From Chitinophagaceae bacterium (GTDB lineage Bacteria > Bacteroidota > Bacteroidia > Chitinophagales > Chitinophagaceae), in the NCBI GenBank assembly GCA_947454155.1, contig CANGIT010000021.1, positions 1 through 37,630 of the forward strand: DNA of 37,630 nt, read 5' to 3'. The notes below the pieces were generated by a model. That model was not told the DNA's origin. It did not search any database and saw nothing but the letters and a program-made list of their open reading frames with translations. Shown piece after piece: positions 24,029-36,200 of this stretch. A program made the translations under genes and the position numbers. Position 1 is the first letter of the stretch; the number at the start of each line of letters is the position of its first letter.

Positions 24029-26884
24029 TTATGAATTCAAAGGTATTTCTATGATGATGCCGGTACCTTTATCGGGTTGACTTTCTATTTTGAAACTTCC
24101 CTTGAGCATCAGTGTCCTTTCCTTCATGCCCAGCAGGCCCAGTGTTTTCTTGTTGACAATCTCTTTTTCATTGAAGCCGATTCCGTTGTCGGAAATGCGT
24201 AAACACAATTTGTTATTGGTTATAGTCAATACCGTGGATAAAAAATCGGCTTGGGCATGACGTAGTATGTTCGTCAGACTTTCCTGATAAATTCTGAATA
24301 TCGCTGTGGCACTGTCTTTGTCCAAATTCACGTAGGATACACTGGAAAAGAAATCGGTCTTGATGTTGTATCTTTTTTCAAATTCATCCGATTGCCATTC
24401 CAAAGCCGCAACAAGCCCGAGGTCATCGAGTAGGCTTGGCCGTAATTGAGTGGCAATGCTTCTTACGTTTTTCATGATCTCGTCTGATAAGGTCATCAGC
24501 TCTTTCATTTTTTCGAGAATCGGAACCGGCGAAGACGATAGTTTTTTGTTGAGCCAGGAAAGGTCGATTTTCATACCTGTGAGCAGCTGTCCCAGTTCAT
24601 CATGTATTTCTCTTGAAATCCTGGCCCGCTCTTCCTCCCTGACATTTTGCAAGTGTGAAGCCAGCTCTCTCAGTTCTTCCTGTACCTTTATTCTTTCGGA
24701 TATATCGATACCTACGCCCATCATGCAGTCTTCACCGTTGTAATTGATGTAGATCCCTGTGAAAGAATAGGGCAGTCTTCTGTTGTCTTTGGTAAGCAAA
24801 TCTGCCTCCGCATTATCGATGCCATAATTGAACACATTGGCGATCTTTTCTGCCAGCATCGCCCTCTGGTCTTCAGGCACAAAATTTATCGGATGAAAAG
24901 TGCTCATTTCTTCGGAGCTGTAACCTGTAATCACTTCAATATTTTTGTTCCAACGCAGATACCGGCCTTCTTTGTTGAACATATAGAACACACCTGGCAA
25001 ACTGTTGATCAGCGTGTCCGACAAGTCCTTTTCCAGTAAAATCTGTTGTTCATAAGTCCGGCGTAAAGTGATGTCTTGCAATGAACCCAAAATACGGTAG
25101 GGCTGACCGTTTTTATCGTATAATATTTTTTGCCGGTTCAGCATCACCACATAGGTGTCATCCTGTTGCACAATGCGTATTTCTGAAACAAGTTTTTCTC
25201 CTTTTTCCTTTACGATATTTTCGAATAATTCCAATCCTTTCATGCGGTCTTCGGGATGTATTCTCGACATGAAAATTTCAAAATTCTTCGCTTCATCATA
25301 ATGGGTTTCTCCAATCAATTCACGGTATTGCTGATTGCCCCAGATGCGGTTGGTGGTCAAATCCCAGTCCCAAATGGCTTCGTTGGTAGCACCTAGAATC
25401 AGACTCATCCGCTCATTCAAATACCTGAGCTCTTCCTGTGCCTGCATCAGCGTTTGTTCATTGATTTTTTTTGCTGTGATATTTCTGAAAAAAATGGAGA
25501 TACTTTCACTGTCGCTATAAATCCAGTTGTCGTACCATTGACCGGTTTCTTCATGAAATGTTTGCCTGTTGTTTTCAAATGGTTCTTCACGCTTTACATG
25601 CAAAGCGGCTAAGAATTCTTGGTCCCATATGGATGGACCGAATTGATGAATCGATTGTCCAATCAGTTGTTCGGCGGGCCATTGATGAAGCGCTGCGGCT
25701 TTCCGATTGACAAAAACGTAATGAAGATTTTTATCAAGAGAGATGAAGGCATCGGTTGTTCGGTCGAGCAGATGATTGAAATCGGTTATTTTTTGCTGCA
25801 CTTCTCTTTGCAGCAATTCGCTGCCTTCTTTCAACTGTTGCTGCACCTTTTCGTAATGAGAGATATCGCGCAGGATGGATACGGTTCCATAGGGAATGTC
25901 CTTTTCATCACGGAGCAAAGAAGTGGACACATTCATGAAAACCGGTATGCCATTTTTTTGATGATAAACCAGGTCGCCATTCCAAAATCCATCATTGAAA
26001 ATGAAGTCGCGGATTTCCTCCAGGGTATAAATATGGCTTTGTGTATGCAGCACATGACGAATCCGCTTGCCCTTCACTTCCGCCAAGGTGAAGCCGAACA
26101 ATTTTTCGGCATGATGATTCCAGGATACGATATGAAAATTCATATCGGCAGTGATTACGGGATCTATGAGATTGTTGACAATAGCGGTGTTGTAGTTTAG
26201 CGTTCGCTCCCGGTTGAATTGCAGGCGAAACCCTTTTCTGAAAATCAGATAAATGATGATGAAAAGGCAAACCAATACCAATGTAAGTCCGATGAAATTC
26301 CTTTTTCTGGTCTTCATCAATACACGGTTTTCACTTTCAAGCCGGCTGATGGTGGTCAATAAATGCTGATTGAGATGAGTGATTTTATCCCTGATCTGGT
26401 TCATCAGCAACCAGCCTTTCGAATGGGCGATAAAGGCTTCCGAAGAATCCTCTCCAAATTCCGATCTGAGGCGGATGCAATTTTCTGCGAAAAGAATTTT
26501 TTCCCTGATCAGCAAGTTGAGCGAATCAAATGTTTTTTGATGGCCCGGAATATTGCTTATTCCGTATCTGAGTCCTGAGGTATCGTTTTGCAAGGATTGT
26601 TTACCCAACAAAAAAGTATTCAGAAACTTTTTATCGGCGGTAATGACAAAACCTCTTTGTCCGTTTTCTATGTTTTGAAGATCAATCAACAGTTGCTGCT
26701 GCCGGTTTAATTGCCCGAGTTGATGTTGCAGCTGGACCGAAATTATTTGACTGGATTTGATATTGGCATAGATGAAACCGAGCAGCGTCAGCATGACCGC
26801 AATGCTGATAAAAAAGCCGAGGAAAATCCACTGTTTGAATTTGACAAGTTGCATGCAAAAAGAATCGGGCTTAAAAATAAGCAA
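24029..26884 (-). CDS. Multi-PAS sensor histidine kinase (CHASE3, four PAS-type domains, HisKA_3)
   Basis: The 951-residue membrane sensor has TM1 at about 18-40, a CHASE3-like extracytoplasmic helical region (about 42-190, with NIENGQRGFVITADKKFLNTF) and TM2 at about 197-216. Four PAS/PAC units follow, near 230-347, 367-473, 490-610 and 618-735. The HisKA_3 dimerisation helix carries H761 in ARISREIHDELGQLLTGMK, and the HATPase_c domain has N872 (QESLTNILRHA) and DNGIGF at 899-904, with LGLLGMKERT near 915-924. This matches the NarX/DegS class that pairs with LuxR-type regulators. The second ATG at 26854 (MQLVKFKQW) is an alternative start that places the first helix closer to the N-terminus. 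No cofactor-binding motif in the PAS domains identifies the signal. Confidence 0.92.
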   Translation of the reverse strand: MLIFKPDSFCMQLVKFKQWIFLGFFISIAVMLTLLGFIYANIKSSQIISVQLQHQLGQLNRQQQLLIDLQNIENGQRGFVITADKKFLNTFLLGKQSLQNDTSGLRYGISNIPGHQKTFDSLNLLIREKILFAENCIRLRSEFGEDSSEAFIAHSKGWLLMNQIRDKITHLNQHLLTTISRLESENRVLMKTRKRNFIGLTLVLVCLFIIIYLIFRKGFRLQFNRERTLNYNTAIVNNLIDPVITADMNFHIVSWNHHAEKLFGFTLAEVKGKRIRHVLHTQSHIYTLEEIRDFIFNDGFWNGDLVYHQKNGIPVFMNVSTSLLRDEKDIPYGTVSILRDISHYEKVQQQLKEGSELLQREVQQKITDFNHLLDRTTDAFISLDKNLHYVFVNRKAAALHQWPAEQLIGQSIHQFGPSIWDQEFLAALHVKREEPFENNRQTFHEETGQWYDNWIYSDSESISIFFRNITAKKINEQTLMQAQEELRYLNERMSLILGATNEAIWDWDLTTNRIWGNQQYRELIGETHYDEAKNFEIFMSRIHPEDRMKGLELFENIVKEKGEKLVSEIRIVQQDDTYVVMLNRQKILYDKNGQPYRILGSLQDITLRRTYEQQILLEKDLSDTLINSLPGVFYMFNKEGRYLRWNKNIEVITGYSSEEMSTFHPINFVPEDQRAMLAEKIANVFNYGIDNAEADLLTKDNRRLPYSFTGIYINYNGEDCMMGVGIDISERIKVQEELRELASHLQNVREEERARISREIHDELGQLLTGMKIDLSWLNKKLSSSPVPILEKMKELMTLSDEIMKNVRSIATQLRPSLLDDLGLVAALEWQSDEFEKRYNIKTDFFSSVSYVNLDKDSATAIFRIYQESLTNILRHAQADFLSTVLTITNNKLCLRISDNGIGFNEKEIVNKKTLGLLGMKERTLMLKGSFKIESQPDKGTGIIIEIPLNS

Positions 26885-27293
26885 ACAAAAATGAAAATAC
26901 TTTCATTATACAGTAATCGAATCCATCATTAAACGGCTATCCAGAAGTAAATGAAGCATGTGAAATATTTTACATTCAAAGCTTTTAGTCCAAACCAATT
27001 TTTTTTAAAAAAATTAACAAATCAAGAAAGATGATTTTGAAAATATCTTCTAAATGATGTTCGATTTGGATTGTTTATTCCATTGTCTAACAAATGACTA
27101 TCAAAGAATAAACAATTCAGAACAAAACCGACAATTTTTCTATTTCCTGTCACCCTATTTAACAAGCAGTTTTCCCAAAGAAGTTCCAATAACAAGCTTA
27201 TCAGAAAAAAGTAAGCCTGTTATTGGCTTTCTATTTATTGAATAAAAAGATGTTTAGTTAACCAGTTAAACCTAAATCACCAAACCATCTGTT
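26885..27293. other. Divergent intergenic region with three inverted repeats
   Basis: This 409-bp AT-rich region separates the kinase gene (minus) from the giant surface-protein gene (plus). It holds TTGTTTATTC (27071-27080) and its exact reverse complement at 27106-27115. A strong hairpin pairs CCAATAACAAGCTTA (27186-27200) with TAAGCCTGTTATTGG (27212-27226) at 14 of 15 positions around an 11-base loop, followed by a pyrimidine-rich CTTTCTATTTATT. TGTTTA (27251-27256) faces GTTAAAC (27265-27271). I see no convincing -33/-7 pair for the plus-strand gene and no credible coding sequence; a 63-codon open frame at 27054-27245 looks random and overlaps the hairpin. Confidence 0.6.
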
Positions 27294-30200
27294 ATGAAAT
27301 TTATTTCTATCCGTAACACATCCAAGCTTTTCTATGGTTTTTCATTAATGATCATGTTGCTGATTTTTTGCTCGGCACAGCGAGTAATAGCGCAAGTTCA
27401 AACTTTTACCACAGCCGGTGCGGGTAGTTTTACCGTCCCTGCCGGTGTAACATCAGTGACAGTGGAAGTTTGGGGTGGTGGTGGAGGTGGTGGCCGCGCT
27501 TCTGGTACCAATGGTGCTGCAGGTGGCGGCGGCGGCGGAGGTGCATATGCCAAGAAAGTATTTACCGGATTGACTGGAGGTAGTTCTATTATCTATTATA
27601 ATGTAGGTGCATTGGGTGCGGGTTCAACATCCAATGGTGTTGCGGGATCTGCGGGTACTGCTTCATGGGCCAATACTTCGAATGCCGCTCCAACTACCAG
27701 TGCCGGAGCTTTGGCTAATGGTGGATCAGGAGGCGGTGCGGTAACAACCAATACTTCTGGAACTGCCGGTGCGGGTGGAACAGTAGGATTTGGTGATGTG
27801 ACCAAAGCCGGTGGATCCGCTGCGGCAGGTGTGAATGGCATCCTCACTTCAAGTGGTGGCGGTGGCGGTGGTGCATCAGGTAATGTATCGACTGCAGGCG
27901 CAAGTGCAACAGGTGTGGCCGGAGCAACAGGAGCAAACCCAAGTCCGAATCTGGGTAGTGGTGGTAGCGGTGGCGCGAATGCTGCAGGTGGTGCCGGTAC
28001 TGCTTATGGTGGTGGTGGTGCCGGAGGTCATAGAAATGCCACAAATAATAGTGGTGGCAGTGGTGCAGGAGGTGCTGTTGTGATTACTTATACATTACCT
28101 GCTTGTTCTGGTACTCCGGCTCCTGGCAATACCATCGCTTCTGTGAACCCAGTAGGTGGTGGTGGTTCCACAGTTCTCTCTTTGCAAAATGCTACAGCCG
28201 GTTCGGGTGTCACCTATCAATGGCAATCATCTGCCAATAACTCAACCTGGACGGATATTGCGAACGCAACAAGCGCAACTTATACAGCAACGCCAACAGC
28301 AGCTACTTATTATCGTTGTAATGTGACCTGCTCAGGAAGCACAGGATCGTCAAATTCATTGCAGGTAACTTTGACATATTGTACTCCAGCCGCCGCTACA
28401 AGTACTGCTACATACTTGAGCAATTTTGTAACAACCGGAGGTGTAACCAACATCAGCAACAACTCTGCTGCATTTGCAACCAATGGTTATGTGGATTATT
28501 CTTCAACCATTTCATCCAGTTATTATGCTACTGGAACTTTAGGATTTTCAGCAACAATCGTGGGAGGAACTGCAGGTATTGCCATATGGGTTGACTGGAA
28601 TAAAAACTATGTTTTTGATGCAGGTGAAGCCGTATATACTTCAAATGCATATCAGGCTACTGGTACTACTACCAGTAGTTTCGTCATACCTTCAGGTACT
28701 GCTAACGGTAATTACAGAATGAGGGTGATTACAGACTACAATGCCACCAATCCGGCTGCATGTGCTTTTGGTTCAGGCAGAGGTGAAATGGAAGATTATA
28801 CATTGACAGTTGTAACACAGCCTCCAACTTTGACAGTGGGCACACTTACTGCATTTGGAAACATTTGCGTAGGTTCTTCTTCACCACAGGTTGCCGGTTC
28901 CTATTATAGTTTCACGGTTTCGGGTGTTTCATTAACCAATGATGTTACCATTGCTGCTTTGAGTGGATTCACTTATTCCTTAACTCCCGTTAACGGATAT
29001 GCGAGCACGCTGACGCTTACACAAACTTCCGGAACACTAGCATCCACAACTGTATATGTCAAATTCACACCTACAGCGGCACAGTCTTATAGCGGAAACA
29101 TAACTGTAAGCTCAGCAGGTGCAACAGATAAAACTGTTGCTGCTTCTGCTACTGGTATAACTGTACCAAACATTACTGCACAGCCCTCAACAGCTGGGCA
29201 ATCATTGTTGCAAAACCAGTCAACCGGTATAACGACACTTTCTGTTACAGCAACAGGAACGGGTACACTAAGTTACAGATGGTTTGTCAATACTACAGGT
29301 TCAACAGATACTACTGTTTCTACTTTTGTAACCGGAGCGACATCTGCTACTTATACGCCATCAACAACAACAGGTGGTACTTTCTATTATTTCTGTTCGG
29401 TAACAAATACTTGCGGCGCCACTTTGAGCAGTGCTTCAGGAGCGATTGCAGTGAGTACCTGTCCGGCAGCAACCACGCCGCTGGCACAGCCTACGTCATT
29501 GACATTCAGTTCTTATACGGATTCTATAAGGGTTAGTTTTACTGCTGCTTCAGGTACCGATGGCTATCTCGTAGTGAGATATCCTGTTGCCACTACAACA
29601 CCTGATAATCCAGCTTCCAATACGAATTATACTGCAGGTGCCGCATATGGTACAGGTGGAACCGTCGTCTACTTTGGAACTGCTACAACTTTTAAAGACA
29701 ATTATTCAGTTACAGCAAACACTTCCTATAACTATTTTGTGTTCTCTTACAATGGAGGTGTCTGTGGTTATACAGAATATCTGACATCATCGCCATTGAC
29801 TGTAACGGGTAGTACCTGTGTTTCTGTGCCAACAGCAAGCGCGGCTACTTCAATCACTGCTTCTGGTTTCACTGCCAACTGGACTGCAGTTGCCGGAGCC
29901 ACAGGTTATGTGCTGGACGTGTCTACGGTCAATACATTTGCCAGTTTTGTAACCGGATATAATGGTTTGGCAATAGCCGGAGGATCCACCATCAGCTATA
30001 ACGTTACCGGTTTATCTGCTGTTTCAACTTATTATTACAGAATGAGGGCGGTGAATTCAAGTGCATCATGTACTACTGCTAACTCATCATCAATTACCGC
30101 AACTACTTATCAGTCCATACCATGGTCTGAAGGTTTTGCTAGCGCAGGTACACCTGCCGGCTGGAACTTGGCGGGTATCACAAGCGGTGGTGGTATTGGT

Positions 30201-33200
30201 GTTTATACCGGAATCATTTCGGGAAATACCGGAAATGCTGTTGTGGGGTATTTAAATGCAACCTATGCGTCACAATCATTTATCACTCCCACATTTGCCA
30301 ATGTTCCCTCGAACTCCTATTTCTCTTTTGATTATCGTGTATGCAGCAATGCGGGTGCAGATTTGACAACCTGGAGTGGTTCATATAAGTTTCAGATTTC
30401 AACAGATGGAACGACTTATGTGGATTTGACTACAGCAAGCAGTGCGGTAACTACAGGAGGATATGTTAGAGTTTCTGTTGCAATACCAAATACTTATGCC
30501 GGAAACAAAATAACACTTAAATGTGTACTTGCAAGAACCGGTGGAACTACATACTATGGTTTTGATAATTTTGAAATCAAGGCAACTTGTACAACACCGA
30601 CAGCGCCAACTTCTTATTCGGCTACACCCGGACCCGGAACTACCACTATTTCTTTTACTCCAAATGCAACAAGACCAGACAATTACCTGGTAGTAAGATA
30701 TCCTGCAGGCAGCACTAATGTTGTAGCACCAACGAACGTTACTTCATATGCAGTTGTAACAGCCTTGGGTGATGGTGTAGTGAGCAATATCGTTTCAGGA
30801 TCTGCTACATCATGCATTGCAACTGGATTGAGCCCTAATACCTCGTATGATTTCTATATTTATCCTTATAATGGATCAAGTTGCTTGAGCGGACCTATAT
30901 ACGGATCTGCATTATTTGGTACAACAACAACCTCCGGATGTCCGACTTTAAATGCAACCATAACTATTGGAACAAGTGGTGCTGATTACGCAACGATTAC
31001 AGATGCTTCAGCTATTCTTAACGGTTGTCCGGTATCACAACCCACTTTGGTGAAACTGAATGCTGATTACAATCCTGCATCAGAAACTTATCCAATCACA
31101 TTATTGAACAATAGTGGTGCCAGCGCAACAAACACTATCACCATACAGCCTGCTGCTGATGCGGTTTCATTCACCTTGAACGGAACAACAACTTCTCCAA
31201 TTATTGATCTCAGCGGTGCTAAATATTATATACTAGATGGTCGTGCCGGCGGAACTGGATCTTCAATACTGAACGTGACAAACTCTGGTAATGGACCCGC
31301 GCTCAGATTGAATGCCAATGCGCAGAACAACTTTGTCAGATATGTTAATCTGAAATCCTCAAATACATCAGCAACAAGTGGTGTGGTGTATTTTGGAACA
31401 GCTGTGGGATCAACTTCCGCTTCTGGTAACAACAACAATACCATCGAGTATTGCGGTATCAATGCCAATTCATTGTCACCGAATGGTATTTATGCGACAG
31501 GTAGTGCAACACCTGCCGACAACAAATCAAACATCATTTCAAACAACAACATCTATGATTATTTCTCTGATGTGGCTGCTGTGAGAAATACAGGTATCTA
31601 TATTGGAACCGGAAATGCGATTTTTACCGGTGGCGCATGGACGATATCCGGAAACAGTTTCTATCAGACTGCAACCAGAACGTTTGCGACAGCAGTAACA
31701 GCTTATCATGCCATCAATGCCGATGGTAGTGATGGTATGTTCAACATTACAGGTAACTATGTCGGAGGAACCGCTCCTGCCTTAGGTGGTACACCAATGA
31801 CTTTGACAAGTACCTCTACTTTTACTCCGTATTTCATCAGATTATTTGCGGGTAACCAAGCCACAACTACTATTTCCGGCAACAGTTTTGGAAATATGGC
31901 TTTGACTACCGCATCAACTTCAGCCAGTTTGAATACAGCTATCGGTGCACATAATGGACAGATAGTTATCAATAACAACACCATAGGAAGCGCTACAACA
32001 GCAGGTTCAATCACCTTCACCGGTGGAGCTGCCAGTTCTTTCTGCGGAATGTTTGTAGCAAACGGAACTTCGGCCACATCCAACTATATCAATATTACCA
32101 ATAATACCCTTGCCGGTATCAGCATAGCAGGTTCGAATGCCTGCAGTTTCATGGGTATTGGTTATGCCAATGCGGCAACAACATTGGCAGCTGCCAGTGC
32201 CATCACAGGAAATACTATCGGTACTACCGCTGCCGGTATTTTCAACAGCACAACAGGTAATATTGTAGGTATTTCAAATATCAATACAATCGGGGCTACT
32301 ATTTCAGGAAACACCATTACCAATCTAAATGCTACCAATGCTGCCACTTCACAGGTTGTGGGTATCACCAATACTGCCGGTCCTGCAACAATCGGATCTG
32401 CAGGAAACGGTAACACATTGAGCAACTTCAACAGTGCTGCCGCTAATACAGGAACTACTTCAAGTGCATCTATCATCGGTATCTCCAGCACATCTACCAC
32501 TGCCAATGCAAGTGTGGGTTATAATAACATCAGCGGTTTTGTAAACAGCGCCAACGCTGCTGTAAACATCACCGGTATTTATTATGCAGGTCCTACAACA
32601 GGAACCAATACAATTAAAAACAACCTGGTTCACAGTTTGTCTGCAAGCACAGCTGCCTTGACTACTGGTGTAATCAATGGTATGTATATAGCTTCCGGTA
32701 CAACATCCATTCAAAACAATCTGGTGAGATTGGGTACCACCAATGCGGCAACTGCCAGTACCATTTATGGTATCAATGATGTATCGGGTACTAATGGTTA
32801 TTATTTCAACTCAGTCTATATCGGTGGTTCTTCTGTTGCTACAGGTGTAATCAACACGTATGCCTTCAGAAGTGCGAATACCGGAACGCGTACCATTCAA
32901 AACAACGTGTTTGTGAATGCCCGTTCCAACGCAAATACCGGTGGAAAGCATTATGCTATTACCGTGGCAGGTTCTACTGCTGCTCCAACAGGGCTTACCA
33001 TCAGCAACAATGATTATTATGTATCAGGAACAGGTGGTGTGTTGGGTCAGTACAATGCTGCTGATGTAACTTCATTAGCCAACTGGAAAGCAACTCCGTA
33101 TGCATCCGGAAAAGGTCCTGGGTTGGATAACAACTCAGTGAACGGAGATCCTAACTTCAATGGAGCTACATCTTCAACACCAGACCTGACTATCAATACT

Positions 33201-36200
33201 ACACCTGCTTCAGTTCTTGAAAGTCAGGGTACAGCGATTTCAGGTATTACAACTGACTATACAGACAATGCCAGAAATGGTTCGACACCTGATATGGGTG
33301 CTTATGAGTTCAATGGTGTATCTGCAGTGCCAGTGATCAACAGCGTGTCATCAGATCCTTACAATTGTGCTGCAGTATCTCATGCGGTAACGGCGAGCAT
33401 TACCGCATTGGGAGCTCCATTGACTTCTGTTCAAATCAATTATTCATACAACGGTACGGCTCAAACGCCAATTACCATGACGCAGAGCAGTTCAAGTGCA
33501 GGCACATTTACTTTCAACGGAACAATTCCTGCCGCTACTCCAACGAATGCAACAGTAACCTGGTCTGTGGTTGCCAGTGATGGCACGTTCACTGTAAGCA
33601 GAAGCGGAACTTCTTATACAGATGCGCCCAATACAGGTATCTCTTTAAACGCAACGGCTACTATTAATCCTGTTTGTACAGGTGATGGTTCAACATTGAG
33701 TGCAAGTGTCACACCGGCATATACCAACATCAGCGAAGGATTTGAAGGTGCCACATTCCCTCCAACAGGATGGACATCATTGAATGCAGGTACAGGTAAC
33801 TCATGGGCTTCAGGTACAAGTTATGTTTGTACCGGATCGAAATCAATGCAATACACGTATAATCTATCAAATGCAGCTAATGCCTGGATGATATCTCCTG
33901 CAATCAGCACAGTAGCAGGAATGACATACACTATTTCATTCAAATACAAATCTTATGGAAGTACAACCAGTCCTGAGGCTTTGAAAGTTACTTACGGAAC
34001 TCTTGCCACTGCTGCCGCACAAACGAATGTATTGTGGAGTAACAGTGCCATTTCCAATACCACTTGTGCCACTGTGACCACCACTTTCACTGCACCTTCA
34101 ACAGGTATCTATTATATCGGATTCAATTGTTATTCACCGGCCAACTATTGGTACCTGGGTGTAGATGACATTTCCATCACCGGAGGCATCAATGTATCCG
34201 GCTTGTCCTATTCATGGAGTGATGGCACTTCCGTGTTTTCTACTTCAGCAACTTGTCCAATCACTGTTAACTCAACAAAAACGTACACGGTATCTTCTAT
34301 CATCAACAGTTGCCCAATCAGTGGCGCTGTTACAGTTACAGCAACACCTTTGCCTGCCGCTCCTTCTGCAAATGGAGTGACACAATGTGGAACCGGTGTT
34401 CCTTCTGTTACTGCAACCACTGCCGGACAAAACGGTACGTTCAGATGGTATACTGCAGCTTCGGGTGGTTCAGCAATAGCTACAGGCGCTTCACCTGCAT
34501 TGCCTTCAATCAGTACAACAACAACTTACTACGTGTCTGAAGATGGCGGAGCAGGCCCTTCAGGATCTTGTGAAAGTCCAAGAACTGCTGTAACTGTTAT
34601 AGTAAATACTCCTGATCCAATTGATGCCGGGACAGATCAAAATACAATTTGTTTGAATGGCACATTCAATCTTACAGTCAGCAACATTGCCAACGTGCCA
34701 TCACAGAACTATACATATACTTGGACTGCTGTTACGCCAGCTGGAAGTGGCATGAATACAGCAGTTGCTGGCAATACTGCCGTTGTGACACCTAGTGCAG
34801 CAGGCACGTATAATTATGTGGCAACTGCCGTTGATGGTGTTTGTACCATAACAGATACGGTAGTTGTTGTTGTCAATTCATTGCCTCCCTTACAGGCTGT
34901 CAATGCCAGTGCAACAACTGTTTGTGCAGGAACGCCTGTAAATCTTTCTACTCAAATCATCACTAATTCGAGTGGTGCATATATTACTTCAGTTAATGGA
35001 ACGGTCAATATTGGAAGCGACAATACAGTAACTGCTGCAAATACAAACTATACTGCATTTTGTAATAAAGCTTCGCAGTATAGAAGTCAGACCATTATTA
35101 CTGCCGCTGAATTGACAGCTGCTGGCTTGTATGCAGGAAACATCACTTCACTAGCATTCAATATTACCGGTGCAGGTGGTGCAACAACAAATAGCAATTT
35201 CATTGTGAAAATTGCCGGAGTGACAGATAATGCATTTGCAACAACTTCTTTCTTTACTCCAACCATGACAACTGTTTATGGTCCGAGTACCTATACACAC
35301 GGTACTAGTGGCTGGCAAACCATCAATTTCGCCACACCATTTACTTGGGATGGAACATCAAACTTGTTGATTGAAGTGTCTCATTCAGGAGCTAATTTGG
35401 CAGGATCAAACAATGCCACTACTTATTATTCAACAACATCAGGAAACACTTATTTGTATTCAACAGCTGCCTCACCTTCAACAGGTACTCAGGCTGCAAC
35501 ACGTTTGAATATGCAATTGGGCGGAAAAATTGGCAATGATATCACTAATAATTATTCATGGACTTGGAGTCCGGGTTCATTATTGGGTGCATCACAAACG
35601 GTTACTCCACAAACTACAACTTCTTATACGGTGACTGCATTAAATTCATCTACAGGTTGCAGCAAGTCCAGTTCAGTTGCCATCAACATTAATCCATTAC
35701 CAGCAGCACCTATCACACAAGGTTCTACGCAGTGTGGTACCAAAACACCTGCGTGTTTTGCCATTGGTACTACGCCGGGAAATTATCGCTGGTATTTATC
35801 AGAAACCGGTGGTTCTCCATTGGTAGGTCATGTAAATGATACGTTAGCCAACTACTCAATTAGCACAACCACTACATTCTACGTAGCCATTTATAACGGT
35901 ACATGTGAAAGTGTTCGTACACCTGTAACCGCTACTGTCAATGTTCCAGATGCCATTACTGCGGCAGTAAGCAATAATTATCCTTGTGCCAACACATCTG
36001 TCAACCTGTCTGTAACACAAACAGGAACTACACAGACCTATGATTATGTATGGACTGCTACACCTGCTATTGGAAGCGGTATTTCTTCATCAGTTTCAGG
36101 AGCTACTGCAACAGTTACACCAACAGCGGCCAATACAGTCATCACTTACACGGTAACTGGTACAGATGCCACTTTGGGTTGTACAGTAACCAGTACAGTT

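Noticed and set aside
27054..27245. 63-codon open frame in the divergent intergenic region
   Set aside because: Its composition looks random, it has no upstream signal, and it contains both arms of the hairpin at 27186-27226.
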